Positions 9,728-19,483 of a stretch of DNA of 64,000 nt are shown piece after piece. The notes under the pieces were generated by a model that saw only the letters and a program-made list of their open reading frames with translations, did no database searches and was not told the origin of the DNA. The number at the start of each line of letters is the position of its first letter. Positions within the stretch are counted from its first letter, which is position 1. The position numbers and the translations under genes were made by a program. This stretch comes from Pilimelia terevasa (GTDB lineage: Bacteria; Actinomycetota; Actinomycetes; Mycobacteriales; Micromonosporaceae): positions 206,902 through 270,901 of the forward strand of contig NZ_BMQC01000007.1 of NCBI RefSeq assembly GCF_014647915.1, given 5' to 3'.

Positions 9728-11147
9728 GGTAGCTCTCCAGACCGTGTCGGCCGCCCTCGCGCCCGTAGCCGGACTCCCGGTACCCGCCGAACGGCGAGGC
9801 CGGGTCGAAGACGTTGAACGTGTTGGCCCACACCACCCCGGCCCGGAGCCGGTCGGCCATGGCCAGGATCCGCGAGCCCTTCTCCGTCCACACCCCGGCC
9901 GACAGCCCGTACGGCGTGTTGTTGGCCTTGGCGACCGCCTCGTCGGCGGTGCGGAAGGTGAGGACCGACAGCACCGGCCCGAAGATCTCCTCGCGCGCGA
10001 TCCGGTGCGCGGTGGACACCCCGGTGAAGACCGTCGGCGCGAACCAGTACCCCCGCTCGGGCAGCGCGCAGGGCGGGGACCAGCGCTGCGCGCCCTCCGC
10101 CTCGCCGGCCTCGGCCAGGGCGGTGATCCGGGCGAGCTGCGCGGCGGAGTTGATCGCGCCGAGGTCGGTGTTCTTGTCCATCGGGTCGCCGACGCGCAGC
10201 CGGGCGACCCGCCGCCGCAGCGCGTCCAGCACCTCGTCGTGCACCGACTCCTGGACCAGCAGCCGGGAGCCGGCGCAGCAGACGTGCCCCTGGTTGAAGA
10301 AGATGCCCTGCACGATGCCCTCGACCGCCTGGTCGACCGGGGCGTCGTCGAAGACGATGTTGGCGGCCTTGCCGCCCAGCTCCAGGGTCAGGCGCCTGGT
10401 CGTGCCGGCGAGCGCCCGGGCGATCTGCCGCCCCACCGCCGTCGACCCGGTGAAGGCGACCTTGTCCACGCCCCCGTGCGCGGCCAGCGCCGCCCCGACC
10501 GCCCCGTCGCCGGTGACCATGTTGACCACGCCCGGCGGCAGGTCCGCTTGCCGGCACACCTCCGCGAACAGCAGGGCGGTCAGCGGGGTCGTCTCCGCCG
10601 GCTTGAGGACGACGGTGTTGCCGCAGGCCAGCGCGGGCGCGATCTTCCAGGCGAGCATGAGCAGCGGGAAGTTCCAGGGGATCACCTGCGCGGCCACGCC
10701 CAGCGGCGCCGGGGCGTCGCCGAACCCGGCGTACCGCAGCTTGTCGGCCCAGCCCGCGTGGTAGAAGAAGTGCGCCGCCGCCAGGGGCACGTCGGTGTCC
10801 CGCGACTCGCGGATGGGCTTGCCGTTGTCCAGCGTCTCCAGGACGGCGAACTCCCGCGCCCGCTCCTGCAGGATCCGCGCGATGCGGAACAGGTACTTGG
10901 CCCGCTCGGCGCCCGGCATCGGCCCCCAGACGGCGGCGTACGCGGCGCGGGCGGCCCGGACCGCCCGGTCGACGTCCGCGGCGTCCGCCTCGGCGACCTC
11001 GGCCAGGACCTCCTCGGTGGCCGGGTTGACCGTCTTGCGGGACCCGCCGGCCGCGGGCGCGACGAACTCGCCGCCGACGAACAGCCCGTAGTGCGACCGC
11101 AGGTCGACGACGGCGGGGGACTCGGGGGCGGGCGCGTACGCGAACAT
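9720..11147 (-). CDS. Aldehyde dehydrogenase family protein
   Basis: This 475-residue NAD(P)-dependent aldehyde dehydrogenase has all landmarks: PWNFPLLMLAWKIAPALACGN, FTGSTAVGRQIA, the general-base motif LELGGKAAN, the catalytic loop FFNQGHVCCAGSR with Cys, and EEIFGPVLSVL. It starts 1 nt after the deoC stop and overlaps the truncated ALDH, giving an apparent deoC-ALDH-ALDH operon. Given this context, acetaldehyde released by deoxyribose-phosphate aldolase is the most likely substrate. That assignment is inferred from gene order and not from sequence. Confidence 0.92.
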   Translation of the reverse strand: MFAYAPAPESPAVVDLRSHYGLFVGGEFVAPAAGGSRKTVNPATEEVLAEVAEADAADVDRAVRAARAAYAAVWGPMPGAERAKYLFRIARILQERAREFAVLETLDNGKPIRESRDTDVPLAAAHFFYHAGWADKLRYAGFGDAPAPLGVAAQVIPWNFPLLMLAWKIAPALACGNTVVLKPAETTPLTALLFAEVCRQADLPPGVVNMVTGDGAVGAALAAHGGVDKVAFTGSTAVGRQIARALAGTTRRLTLELGGKAANIVFDDAPVDQAVEGIVQGIFFNQGHVCCAGSRLLVQESVHDEVLDALRRRVARLRVGDPMDKNTDLGAINSAAQLARITALAEAGEAEGAQRWSPPCALPERGYWFAPTVFTGVSTAHRIAREEIFGPVLSVLTFRTADEAVAKANNTPYGLSAGVWTEKGSRILAMADRLRAGVVWANTFNVFDPASPFGGYRESGYGREGGRHGLESYLA

Positions 11148-11148
11148 G

Positions 11149-12186
11149 TCAGTCCACCGTCACGTAGTCGGGGCCGTGGTACGCGCCGGTGGCCAGCTTG
11201 GCGCGTTGCAGGAGCAGGTCGTTGAGCAGGCTGGAGGCGCCGAACCGGAACCAGCGCGGCGACAGCCACGGCGCGCCGACGGTCTCCTCGACCAGCACCA
11301 GGTACCGCAGCGCCTCCTTCGTGGTGCGGATGCCCCCGGCCGCCTTGACGCCGACCTGCCGCCCGGTCGCCGCGCGGAAGTCGCGGACGGCCTCCAGCAT
11401 CACCAGCACCGTCGGCGTCGTGGCCGCGGGCGAGATCTTGCCGGTCGAGGTCTTGACGAAGTCCGCGCCCGCGAGCATCGCCAGCCAGGAGGCGCGCCGG
11501 ACCTGGTCCAGGGAGCCGAGTTCGCCGGTCTCCAGGATCACCTTCAGGTGGGCCGGGCCGCACTCGCGCCGGACCGCGGCGATCTCGTCGTGCACCTGCG
11601 CGTACCGGCCGGACAGGAAGGCCCCCCGGCTGATCACCATGTCGATCTCGTCGGCGCCCGCGGCGACGGCCGCGCGGGTGTCGGCCAGCTTCACGGCCGT
11701 CGGGGCCTGCCCCGAGGGGAAGGCGGTGGCGACACTGGCCAGGTGCACGTCGGTACCGCGCAGGGCCGCGGCGGCGGTGGCGACCATCGACGGGTACACG
11801 CACACCGCGGCGACCGGCGGGCAGCCGGGGTCGGCCGGGTCGGGGCGCCGGGCCTTGGCACACAGCGAGCGCACCCGGCCGTCGGTGTCGGCACCCTCCA
11901 GAGTGGTGAGGTCCAGCATCCGGATGGCCAGGTCGACCGCGTACGCCTTGGCGGTCGTCTTCACCGACCGGGTGGCGAGCTGCGCGGTGCGCCGGGCGGC
12001 GCCGACCTCGTCCACGCCGGGCAGGCCGTGCAGGAAGCCGCGCAGCGCCCGGTCGGTGCGGCCGACGTCCGCGAGCACCGGCCCGTCCCCGCCCACCGGT
12101 CGGCCCCTGCCCACCGGCCCGGCGTCGCCTGTCGGCCCGTCCCCGCCCACCGGTCCGGCGCCGTCCGCGGACTGTGTGGCCACCAT
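11149..12186 (-). CDS. deoC: Deoxyribose-phosphate aldolase
   Basis: This 345-residue class I aldolase cleaves 2-deoxyribose 5-phosphate to glyceraldehyde 3-phosphate and acetaldehyde. Seen are VAAVCVYPSMV, VATAFPSGQ, EIDMVISRGAFLSG, LKVILETGEL and the Schiff-base lysine region ADFVKTSTGK, then VGVKAAGGIRT. The first ~40 residues are a Gly/Pro repeat (GPVGGDGP units) encoded by a GC-rich DNA repeat at about 12090-12165 and are not part of the enzyme core. The ATG at 12186 is 7 nt after a TAGACT hexamer (minus strand, 12194-12199) without an SD, so the mRNA is probably leaderless. It is the first gene of the deoC-ALDH-ALDH operon. Confidence 0.95.
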   Translation of the reverse strand: MVATQSADGAGPVGGDGPTGDAGPVGRGRPVGGDGPVLADVGRTDRALRGFLHGLPGVDEVGAARRTAQLATRSVKTTAKAYAVDLAIRMLDLTTLEGADTDGRVRSLCAKARRPDPADPGCPPVAAVCVYPSMVATAAAALRGTDVHLASVATAFPSGQAPTAVKLADTRAAVAAGADEIDMVISRGAFLSGRYAQVHDEIAAVRRECGPAHLKVILETGELGSLDQVRRASWLAMLAGADFVKTSTGKISPAATTPTVLVMLEAVRDFRAATGRQVGVKAAGGIRTTKEALRYLVLVEETVGAPWLSPRWFRFGASSLLNDLLLQRAKLATGAYHGPDYVTVD

Positions 12187-12193
12187 GCCGGGA

Positions 12194-12199
12194 AGTCTA
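12194..12199 (-). promoter_or_regulatory. -10 hexamer TAGACT of deoC (leaderless)
   Basis: TAGACT read on the minus strand ends 7 nt before the deoC ATG, where transcription would begin at or next to the start codon. Confidence 0.6.
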
Positions 12200-12233
12200 C
12201 GCCCGCCGCCGCGCCGGGCCGGGGCGGCGGCGG

Positions 12234-12239
12234 TAGCGT
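12234..12239 (+). promoter_or_regulatory. -10 hexamer TAGCGT of upp (leaderless)
   Basis: TAGCGT ends 6 nt before the GTG of upp, and no SD precedes the start. The opposing deoC promoter lies about 35 bp away, so the two divergent genes share a very short control region. Confidence 0.6.
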
Positions 12240-12245
12240 GGCCGG

Positions 12246-12890
12246 GTGGACGTACAGGTGGTGGACAATCCCCTCGCGCAGGCCCGGCTGACGGTCCTGC
12301 GGGACGCCCGGACCGAACCGGCGGCCTTCCGCGCCGCCCTGACCGAGCTCACCACGATGCTGGTGTACGAGGCGGCGCGGGCGTTCCCGTTCTCCACCTA
12401 TCCGATCCGGACCCCCGTCGCCCCTACCGAGGGCACCCGGCTGGCCAGGCCGCCGCTGCTGGTACCGGTGCTGCGGGCCGGGCTGGGGATGGCCGACGCG
12501 GCATTGGCGCTGCTGCCGGGCTGCCAGATGGGCTTCGTCGGCCTGGCGCGGGACGAGGAGACGTTCGCGCCGCGGGCGTACCTGGAGAGCCTGCCGAGCG
12601 ACCTCACCGGCCTGCCGGCGCTGGTCCTGGACCCGATGCTGGCCACCGGCGGCTCGCTGGAGCACTGCTGCCGGCTGCTGGTGGCGCGCGGCTGCGCCGA
12701 CATCACGGTCCTGTGCGTGCTGGCCGCGCCGGAGGGCATCGCCCGGCTGACGGCCGCGGACCTGCCGCTGCGCCTGGTCACCGCCGCCGTCGACGACCGC
12801 CTCGACGCGCGCAGGTTCATCGTCCCGGGGCTCGGCGACGCGGGCGACCGGCAGTTCGGGTTGATGCCGCCGGCCCTTCCGGACCGCTGA
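12246..12890 (+). CDS. upp: Uracil phosphoribosyltransferase
   Basis: This 214-residue type I phosphoribosyltransferase makes UMP from uracil and PRPP. The PRPP loop is [11 protein letters not shown] at about residues 125-135. The uracil-binding C-terminal motif is [27 protein letters not shown] and YLESLP are also typical. The length agrees with the family (about 208-215). The start is GTG 12246, probably leaderless. It is divergent from deoC, consistent with a nucleoside and base salvage locus. Confidence 0.96.
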   Translation: MDVQVVDNPLAQARLTVLRDARTEPAAFRAALTELTTMLVYEAARAFPFSTYPIRTPVAPTEGTRLARPPLLVPVLRAGLGMADAALALLPGCQMGFVGLARDEETFAPRAYLESLPSDLTGLPALVLDPMLATGGSLEHCCRLLVARGCADITVLCVLAAPEGIARLTAADLPLRLVTAAVDDRLDARRFIVPGLGDAGDRQFGLMPPALPDR

Positions 12891-12991
12891 CGGCGGAGAC
12901 CGGCCGGCCCCGGACGGCGCATCACGGAAGATTTGTTGATCAACCGGGCCGTCGGAGGAGGGCAGGGGTGGGAGACGGCGGCCGGGCCGCG

Positions 12992-12997
12992 TAGCGT
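12992..12997 (+). promoter_or_regulatory. -10 hexamer TAGCGT of the GPP34 gene
   Basis: TAGCGT lies 8 nt before the ATG at 13006 with no SD, so a leaderless or nearly leaderless transcript is expected. Confidence 0.55.
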
Positions 12998-13005
12998 AGG
13001 CGGAC

Positions 13006-13731
13006 ATGGAGCGGGTTGCGCTGGCCGAAGAGCTGCTGTTACTGGCGTACGACGACGAGACCGGCAAGGCGACCGGCTCGCGGATCGGACTGGACCTGGG
13101 GATGTCGGCGGCCGTCCTGGTCGACCTGGCCCTCGCGGGCCGCCTGGCCCTGGACGGGCCGCGCCTGCGCACGGTCGACGACGCCCCCACCGGCGAGGCG
13201 ATCGCCGACGGCGTGCTGCGGCGGATCGCGGCCGACGCCCCGCAGACGCCGGCCGGTTGGCTTCAGCGGCTGCGCCACGGCCTGCGCGACGCGCTGCTCG
13301 GCGACCTGTGCGCCCGCGGCGTCGTGCGCGACGTGGACGAGACGGCCATGGAGGTCATCCACCTGCACCGGTACCCGGTGGTCGACACGACCGTCGAGCG
13401 GGACGTGCGGTCCCGGCTGACCGCCGCGCTGACCAACGCCGACGTGTCGGTGGACGAGCGCACCGCCGCCCTGGCGGCCCTGGTCGCGGCCACCCGGATG
13501 GAGCCGGTCCTGCACCTGCCGGCCGGCGAGGTCCCCGCCGCGCACGCCCGGCTGGAGGAGATCGCCGCCCGGGCCGGGTTCGCCGACTCCGCGCCGGCCG
13601 AGTCGATCGTCCGCCCGTCCGTGGCGGCGCTGATCGGCGCGCTGTGCCGGGCCATCGACACCGCGCTGGGCCGCCCGCCGGCCCAGCGCGCCGCGGCCGA
13701 CACCCCGGCCCCGGCCGACCGACCCGGCTGA
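13006..13731 (+). CDS. GPP34 (Golgi phosphoprotein 3)-family protein
   Basis: This is a 241-residue alpha-helical protein of the GOLPH3/GPP34 type. It begins with the typical LAEELLLLAYDDETGK and continues with AAVLVDLALAGRLAL, LRHGLRDALLGDLCARGVVR and DERTAALAALVAATRM. Eukaryotic GOLPH3 binds phosphatidylinositol 4-phosphate. Actinobacteria carry many paralogues of undefined role, and the bacterial function is unknown. Codon 12 is TTA, a rare codon here. The last residues (GRPPAQRAAADTP) look disordered. Confidence 0.88.
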   Translation: MERVALAEELLLLAYDDETGKATGSRIGLDLGMSAAVLVDLALAGRLALDGPRLRTVDDAPTGEAIADGVLRRIAADAPQTPAGWLQRLRHGLRDALLGDLCARGVVRDVDETAMEVIHLHRYPVVDTTVERDVRSRLTAALTNADVSVDERTAALAALVAATRMEPVLHLPAGEVPAAHARLEEIAARAGFADSAPAESIVRPSVAALIGALCRAIDTALGRPPAQRAAADTPAPADRPG

Positions 13732-13785
13732 GCCTCCGGCCCGTCGCCTGCGCCTGCGGCCCGCGGGAAGCGGGTCGGCGACGCC

Positions 13786-15411
13786 TCAGGCCCGCGGGAG
13801 CAGGTCGGCGACCTCGCGGCGCAGGTCGGCCAGTGCCACCGCCGCCGCGGCCCGGGCCGCGGCGAGGCCCTCGCCGCCGACCGGGACGACCACTTCGAGG
13901 TACGCCTTGAGCTTGGGTTCGGTGCCCGAGGGGCGGACGACCACCCGCAACCCCTCGGCCCGCCAGCGCAGCACGTCGGCGTCCGGCGCCAGGTCCTCGG
14001 CGGCGACCGCCCGGCCGCCCAGCCGCGTCGGCGGCGCCGCCCGCAGCGCGGCCATCCCGTCGGCGATCACCCGCGGGTCGGCGACCCGGACGGAGAGCTG
14101 GTCGGTGGCGTGCACGCCGTACGCGCGGGCCAGGTCGTCCAGCCGGTCCAGCAGCGTGCGGCCCTGGGCGCGGAGGGCGGCGGCCAGCTCGCACACCAGC
14201 AGCGCCGCGGTGATGCCGTCCTTGTCCCGGACCGCCTGCGGCGCCACGCAGTACCCCAGGGCCTCCTCGTACCCGTAGGCCAGGCCGGGGGCGCGGACGA
14301 TCCACTTGAACCCGGTCAGCGTCTGCGCGTACGGCTGCCCGTACGCGGCGCACAGCGTGCCGAGCAGCGACGAGGACACGATCGTCGTGACGAAGGTGCC
14401 GGTCACGCCGCGGCGCAGCAGGTGGTCGGCCAGCAGTACCCCCAGCTCGTCGCCGCTCAGCGCCCGCCAGGCGCCGCCGTCGCGGACCGCGACCGCGCAC
14501 CGGTCGGCGTCCGGGTCGTTGGCGAGCGCGAGGTCCGCGTCGACGGCGGCGGCGTGCGCCAGCAGCAGGTCGGTGGCGCCCGGCTCCTCGGGGTTGGGGA
14601 AGGCGACGGTCGGGAAGGCCGGGTCGGGGGCGGCCTGGGCCGGTACGACGTGCGGGGCCGCGAAGCCCGCCCGCAGCAGCGCGTCGGGCAGGACGGCGCC
14701 GCCGACCCCGTGCAGCGGCGAGTAGGCGACGGTCAGGGCCCGCGGCCCGGCCGGGTCGACGACCGCGGCCGCGGCGGCCAGGTACCCGTCCACCGGGGAC
14801 ACCGCCGTGCCGGGCGGCCCGAGCGGCACCGCGGCCAGCGGCCCGACGGCGGCGATCCGGGCGGCGATCGCGGCGTCGACCGGCGGCGCGATCTGGGCCC
14901 CGGTACCGGCCTCACCCCCGACCGCCCCGAGGTACACCTTGTACCCGTTGTCCTGCGCCGGGTTGTGGCTGGCCGTCACCATGACGCCCGCGGCGGCCCC
15001 GTACTCCCGCACCGCCCACGCCAGCACCGGCGTCGGCAGCGGCCCCGGCAGCACGAGCGCGGCCCGGCCCGCACCGGTGGCGACGGCGGCGGTCCGGGCG
15101 GCGAACTCCGCCGACCCGCGGCGGGCGTCGTAGCCGACGACCAGCGGGCCGGCCGCGCCCGCGTCCGCCAGCCAGCGCACGAGGCCGGCCGCGGCGGCGG
15201 TGACGACGGCCAGGTTCATCCCGTGCGGACCGGCGCGCAGCACCCCGCGCAGGCCGGCGGTGCCGAACTCCAGCGGCCCGCGGAACCGGTCGCGCAGCGC
15301 GGCGGCGCTGCCGGGCCATGCCGCGAGCAGCGCGGCCAGCTCCGCCCGGGTCGCCGGGTCGGGGTCGTCGGCGATCCACGCCTCGACCTCCGCGCGCAGG
15401 TCGTCGCCCAT
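13786..15411 (-). CDS. Phosphoglucomutase/phosphomannomutase
   Basis: This 541-residue alpha-D-phosphohexomutase interconverts hexose (or pentose) 1- and 6(5)-phosphates. The phosphoserine loop is VTASHNPAQDNGYK. The metal loop is ANDPDADRCAV, the sugar-binding loop SGDELG, and the phosphate-binding loop VRPSGTEPKLK. The N-terminal region EFGTAGLRG is characteristic of the family branch that includes phosphopentomutase-like enzymes. The ATG at 15411 is chosen for GGAGGT at about 15417-15422. Beside add, deoC and upp, a role in ribose/deoxyribose 1-phosphate conversion is possible. The motifs alone do not settle the substrate. Confidence 0.92.
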   Translation of the reverse strand: MGDDLRAEVEAWIADDPDPATRAELAALLAAWPGSAAALRDRFRGPLEFGTAGLRGVLRAGPHGMNLAVVTAAAAGLVRWLADAGAAGPLVVGYDARRGSAEFAARTAAVATGAGRAALVLPGPLPTPVLAWAVREYGAAAGVMVTASHNPAQDNGYKVYLGAVGGEAGTGAQIAPPVDAAIAARIAAVGPLAAVPLGPPGTAVSPVDGYLAAAAAVVDPAGPRALTVAYSPLHGVGGAVLPDALLRAGFAAPHVVPAQAAPDPAFPTVAFPNPEEPGATDLLLAHAAAVDADLALANDPDADRCAVAVRDGGAWRALSGDELGVLLADHLLRRGVTGTFVTTIVSSSLLGTLCAAYGQPYAQTLTGFKWIVRAPGLAYGYEEALGYCVAPQAVRDKDGITAALLVCELAAALRAQGRTLLDRLDDLARAYGVHATDQLSVRVADPRVIADGMAALRAAPPTRLGGRAVAAEDLAPDADVLRWRAEGLRVVVRPSGTEPKLKAYLEVVVPVGGEGLAAARAAAAVALADLRREVADLLPRA

Positions 15412-15451
15412 GCCACACCTCCGTGCCGTCCAGCGTGGCACCGCGCGCGGC

Positions 15452-17260
15452 TCAGCCGAGGCGGAACGTCCGCGTCATCTCCTCGAAGATCCGCCGGCTC
15501 TCGGCGAACCGCGCCTCCGGCACCGTCAGGTAGAAGGAGTACGCCTGCCCGTCGGCGGTGACCGCCCGCCACAGGCCGTGCCGCATCCGGTCGCCGCTGC
15601 CGCAGGTGTACTCCAGGTCGGCGGCCTCCCGCCGGCCCTGGCTGGCGCGGCGCAGCGAGACCCGGGCGTACGGCGCGGCGCAGGTCCCGGCGCGGCGCAG
15701 GCCCGACTCGGCGATCTCCATGAACCGCCGCGGGTCCGCCTGCGCCCGCTCGACGAGGATCCGCACCCGGCGTTCGCCGTCGCGCGGGTCGACGAAGTCC
15801 ACCCAGTTGCCCGAGCCGCTGCGCCGCCAGCCGCGCGGGACCTGGACGCTGACGCCCCGCGCGTCGTACCGCTGGGTCGCCACCTGCGCCGCGACGGGCG
15901 CGGGGCGCTCCTCCCGCGGCGGCGGGGGCGCGGTACCGCCGCCGGAGAGCCCGAGCGCGGCGAGGACCAGGACCGCGGTCCCGACGCCGCCGGCCGCGGC
16001 GTACCGGGTGCGGCGGGGCCAGCCGCGGACCGCGCCCACCGCCCCCGCGACGCCCGGGCGGGCGCGGTCGGCGAGCCGGCGGGCGGCCGAGGGCCGGGCG
16101 GGCCGGCCGCGGGCGATGGTGTGCAGCCGGCCGGTCGTGGCCGTGCCCAGGGTCCGGGTGATCGAGTCCGGGCCGGGGGCGGGGTGGGCGCCGGTGGGCA
16201 CGTCGACCGTGCCGACGCGGGGCGCGGGGCGGGGCGGGGCGCCGCGCAGCCGGTCCCGCGGCGACTCGCCGGGGCCGAGCATCGCCCGCCCGCCGATCTG
16301 GCCGGCGGCCGGAGCCGCGGGCTCGGGCCGGGTGCGGGGGATGCGGGTCATCCGCTGCGCCGGGACCACCGCGTACGGGTCGGTCTGGGCGTAGGTCGGC
16401 GCGGTGCTGGCCAGCGGGCCGGCGAGCAGCGCGCGCAGCCGGGTGCGGGCGCCGTCGACGCTGATCCGGTGGCGCGGGTCCTTCTCCAACAGGGCGAGCA
16501 GGACGTCGGCGAGCGGCCCGGCGCGCAGGACCGGCGCGGGCGCCTCCTCCACGACCGCGTGCATCGTCTCGATCGGGTCGCCCCGGTCGAACGGCGGCCG
16601 CCCCTCCACCGCCGTGTACAGCGTGACGCCGAGCGAGAACAGGTCGCTGGGCGGCCCGAACGCCTGGCCCATGGCGCGCTCCGGCGAGATGAAGTGCGGG
16701 GAGCCGAGCACCATCCCCGGGGTGGTGAGCTGCGCGCCGCTGGGCATGTGCGCGACCCCGAAGTCCGTGAGCACGCACCGGCCGTCGGCGGCGATGAGCA
16801 CGTTGGCGGGCTTGACGTCGCGGTGCAGGATCCCGGCCGCGTGCGCGACCTCCAGGGCGCCGAGCAGCGCCACGCCGGCCTTGGCCACGGCGCGCGGGGC
16901 GAGCGGGCCGTCACCGACGATCATGTCGGCGAGGCTGCGCGCCTCCAGCAGCTCCATCACGATCCACGGCCGGCCGTGCTCGGTCACCACGTCGTAGACC
17001 TGGACCACCGAGGGGTGGGACAGACAGGCCGCGGCGCGGGCCTCGCGCAGCGTGCGGGCGTACATGGCCTCGCGGTCGCTGACGGCCATGCTCTGCGGCG
17101 GGACGACCTCCTTCACCGCCACGTCGCGGTGCAGCAGGTTGTCGGTGGCCTGCCAGACCGTGCCCATGCCGCCGTGGCCGACCACCGTCCGCACGGTGTA
17201 CCGGCCGCCGATCGTCGTGCCGGGCGCGGTGCGCCCGTTCCAGGTGGGGATCTGTGTCAA
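15452..17260 (-). CDS. Receptor-type Ser/Thr protein kinase
   Basis: This is a PknB-type kinase with one TM helix. The ATP loop is VVGHGGMGTVW, catalytic Lys is in VAVKEVV, the catalytic loop is LHRDVKPANVL, DFG is present, and the activation segment ends at SPERAMG. A basic/Pro-rich linker precedes the TM segment (about residues 418-440, AAGGVGTAVLVLAALGL). The outside domain (about 465-600) begins YDARGVSVQVPRGWRR and contains two cysteines. The start is uncertain. The TTG at 17260 places the kinase 17 residues from the N-terminus. A GTG at 17323 is in frame but directly abuts a TAAGGT -10-like hexamer, so it is probably upstream of the transcript start. Confidence 0.9.
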   Translation of the reverse strand: MTQIPTWNGRTAPGTTIGGRYTVRTVVGHGGMGTVWQATDNLLHRDVAVKEVVPPQSMAVSDREAMYARTLREARAAACLSHPSVVQVYDVVTEHGRPWIVMELLEARSLADMIVGDGPLAPRAVAKAGVALLGALEVAHAAGILHRDVKPANVLIAADGRCVLTDFGVAHMPSGAQLTTPGMVLGSPHFISPERAMGQAFGPPSDLFSLGVTLYTAVEGRPPFDRGDPIETMHAVVEEAPAPVLRAGPLADVLLALLEKDPRHRISVDGARTRLRALLAGPLASTAPTYAQTDPYAVVPAQRMTRIPRTRPEPAAPAAGQIGGRAMLGPGESPRDRLRGAPPRPAPRVGTVDVPTGAHPAPGPDSITRTLGTATTGRLHTIARGRPARPSAARRLADRARPGVAGAVGAVRGWPRRTRYAAAGGVGTAVLVLAALGLSGGGTAPPPPREERPAPVAAQVATQRYDARGVSVQVPRGWRRSGSGNWVDFVDPRDGERRVRILVERAQADPRRFMEIAESGLRRAGTCAAPYARVSLRRASQGRREAADLEYTCGSGDRMRHGLWRAVTADGQAYSFYLTVPEARFAESRRIFEEMTRTFRLG

Positions 17261-17448
17261 GGAGAACGCCGCCGGTTCACGAGTGAGTAACGGAGGGGTC
17301 GACCGCCGTGGTGCCGGGTGCACACCTTAGCGAGGGTGGCCGGAGGCGGCCACCCGGAGCGCGGACCGGCGAGCGCCCGGGAGCGCGGCGCGGCGCGGAG
17401 GTGCGGGGAGCGGGGGAGGGGTACCGAAAGTCGAAGAACCGGACCGCT

Positions 17449-17572
17449 GGTCGGGAGACCGCACAGGTGGTCGGAGGGCACAACCGGTGGTCAGGAGGCC
17501 GGACCTGGGGGTCGGGAGGCCGGAACTGGTGGTCAGGAGGCCGGAAATGGCGGTCGGGAAACCGATTGGTGA
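17449..17572. repeat. Six imperfect 20-21 bp tandem repeats between divergent genes
   Basis: Units begin with GGTC at 17449, 17469, 17489, 17510, 17531 and 17552. The last four are close to GGTCAGGAGGCCGGAACTG. Each unit contains the near-palindrome GGAGGCCGG. They lie between the kinase (minus) and mutase (plus) genes. Open frames across them give heptapeptide repeats but resemble no protein, so I treat the array as non-coding, possibly a regulator-binding region. Confidence 0.7.
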
Positions 17573-17665
17573 CACCGGACACACGCACAGTGTACAACCG
17601 GCCCCACAACGGACGGGTGACGCACGCCGCCGGAGGCATCGTCGCCGGCCGCGCGCCGCTGGCCC

Positions 17666-17671
17666 TACGAT
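17666..17671 (+). promoter_or_regulatory. -10 hexamer TACGAT of the mutase gene (leaderless)
   Basis: TACGAT ends 6 nt before ATG 17678. No SD is present. Confidence 0.6.
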
Positions 17672-17677
17672 CACGGC

Positions 17678-19264
<1,587 letters not shown>

Positions 19265-19483
19265 GGCCCGCCGCGGCGGCCGGTGTGCGGCGGGTCACGT
19301 TGCGGGCGGCGGCGTGCGGGTACGGACGGGGGAGCCGCGCCGCGGCCGAAACTCGGGTGTGACGAACGCAAAGTAGGTAGGTTGCGGGAAGGCGTGACGC
19401 CGCGCGGCGCCGACTCGTTGAACGCGGGGCGGCGTTGTCCGTTCGCGGAGTGCCCGGCGGCGCCGTGTCGTGGAGGAGGTGCC

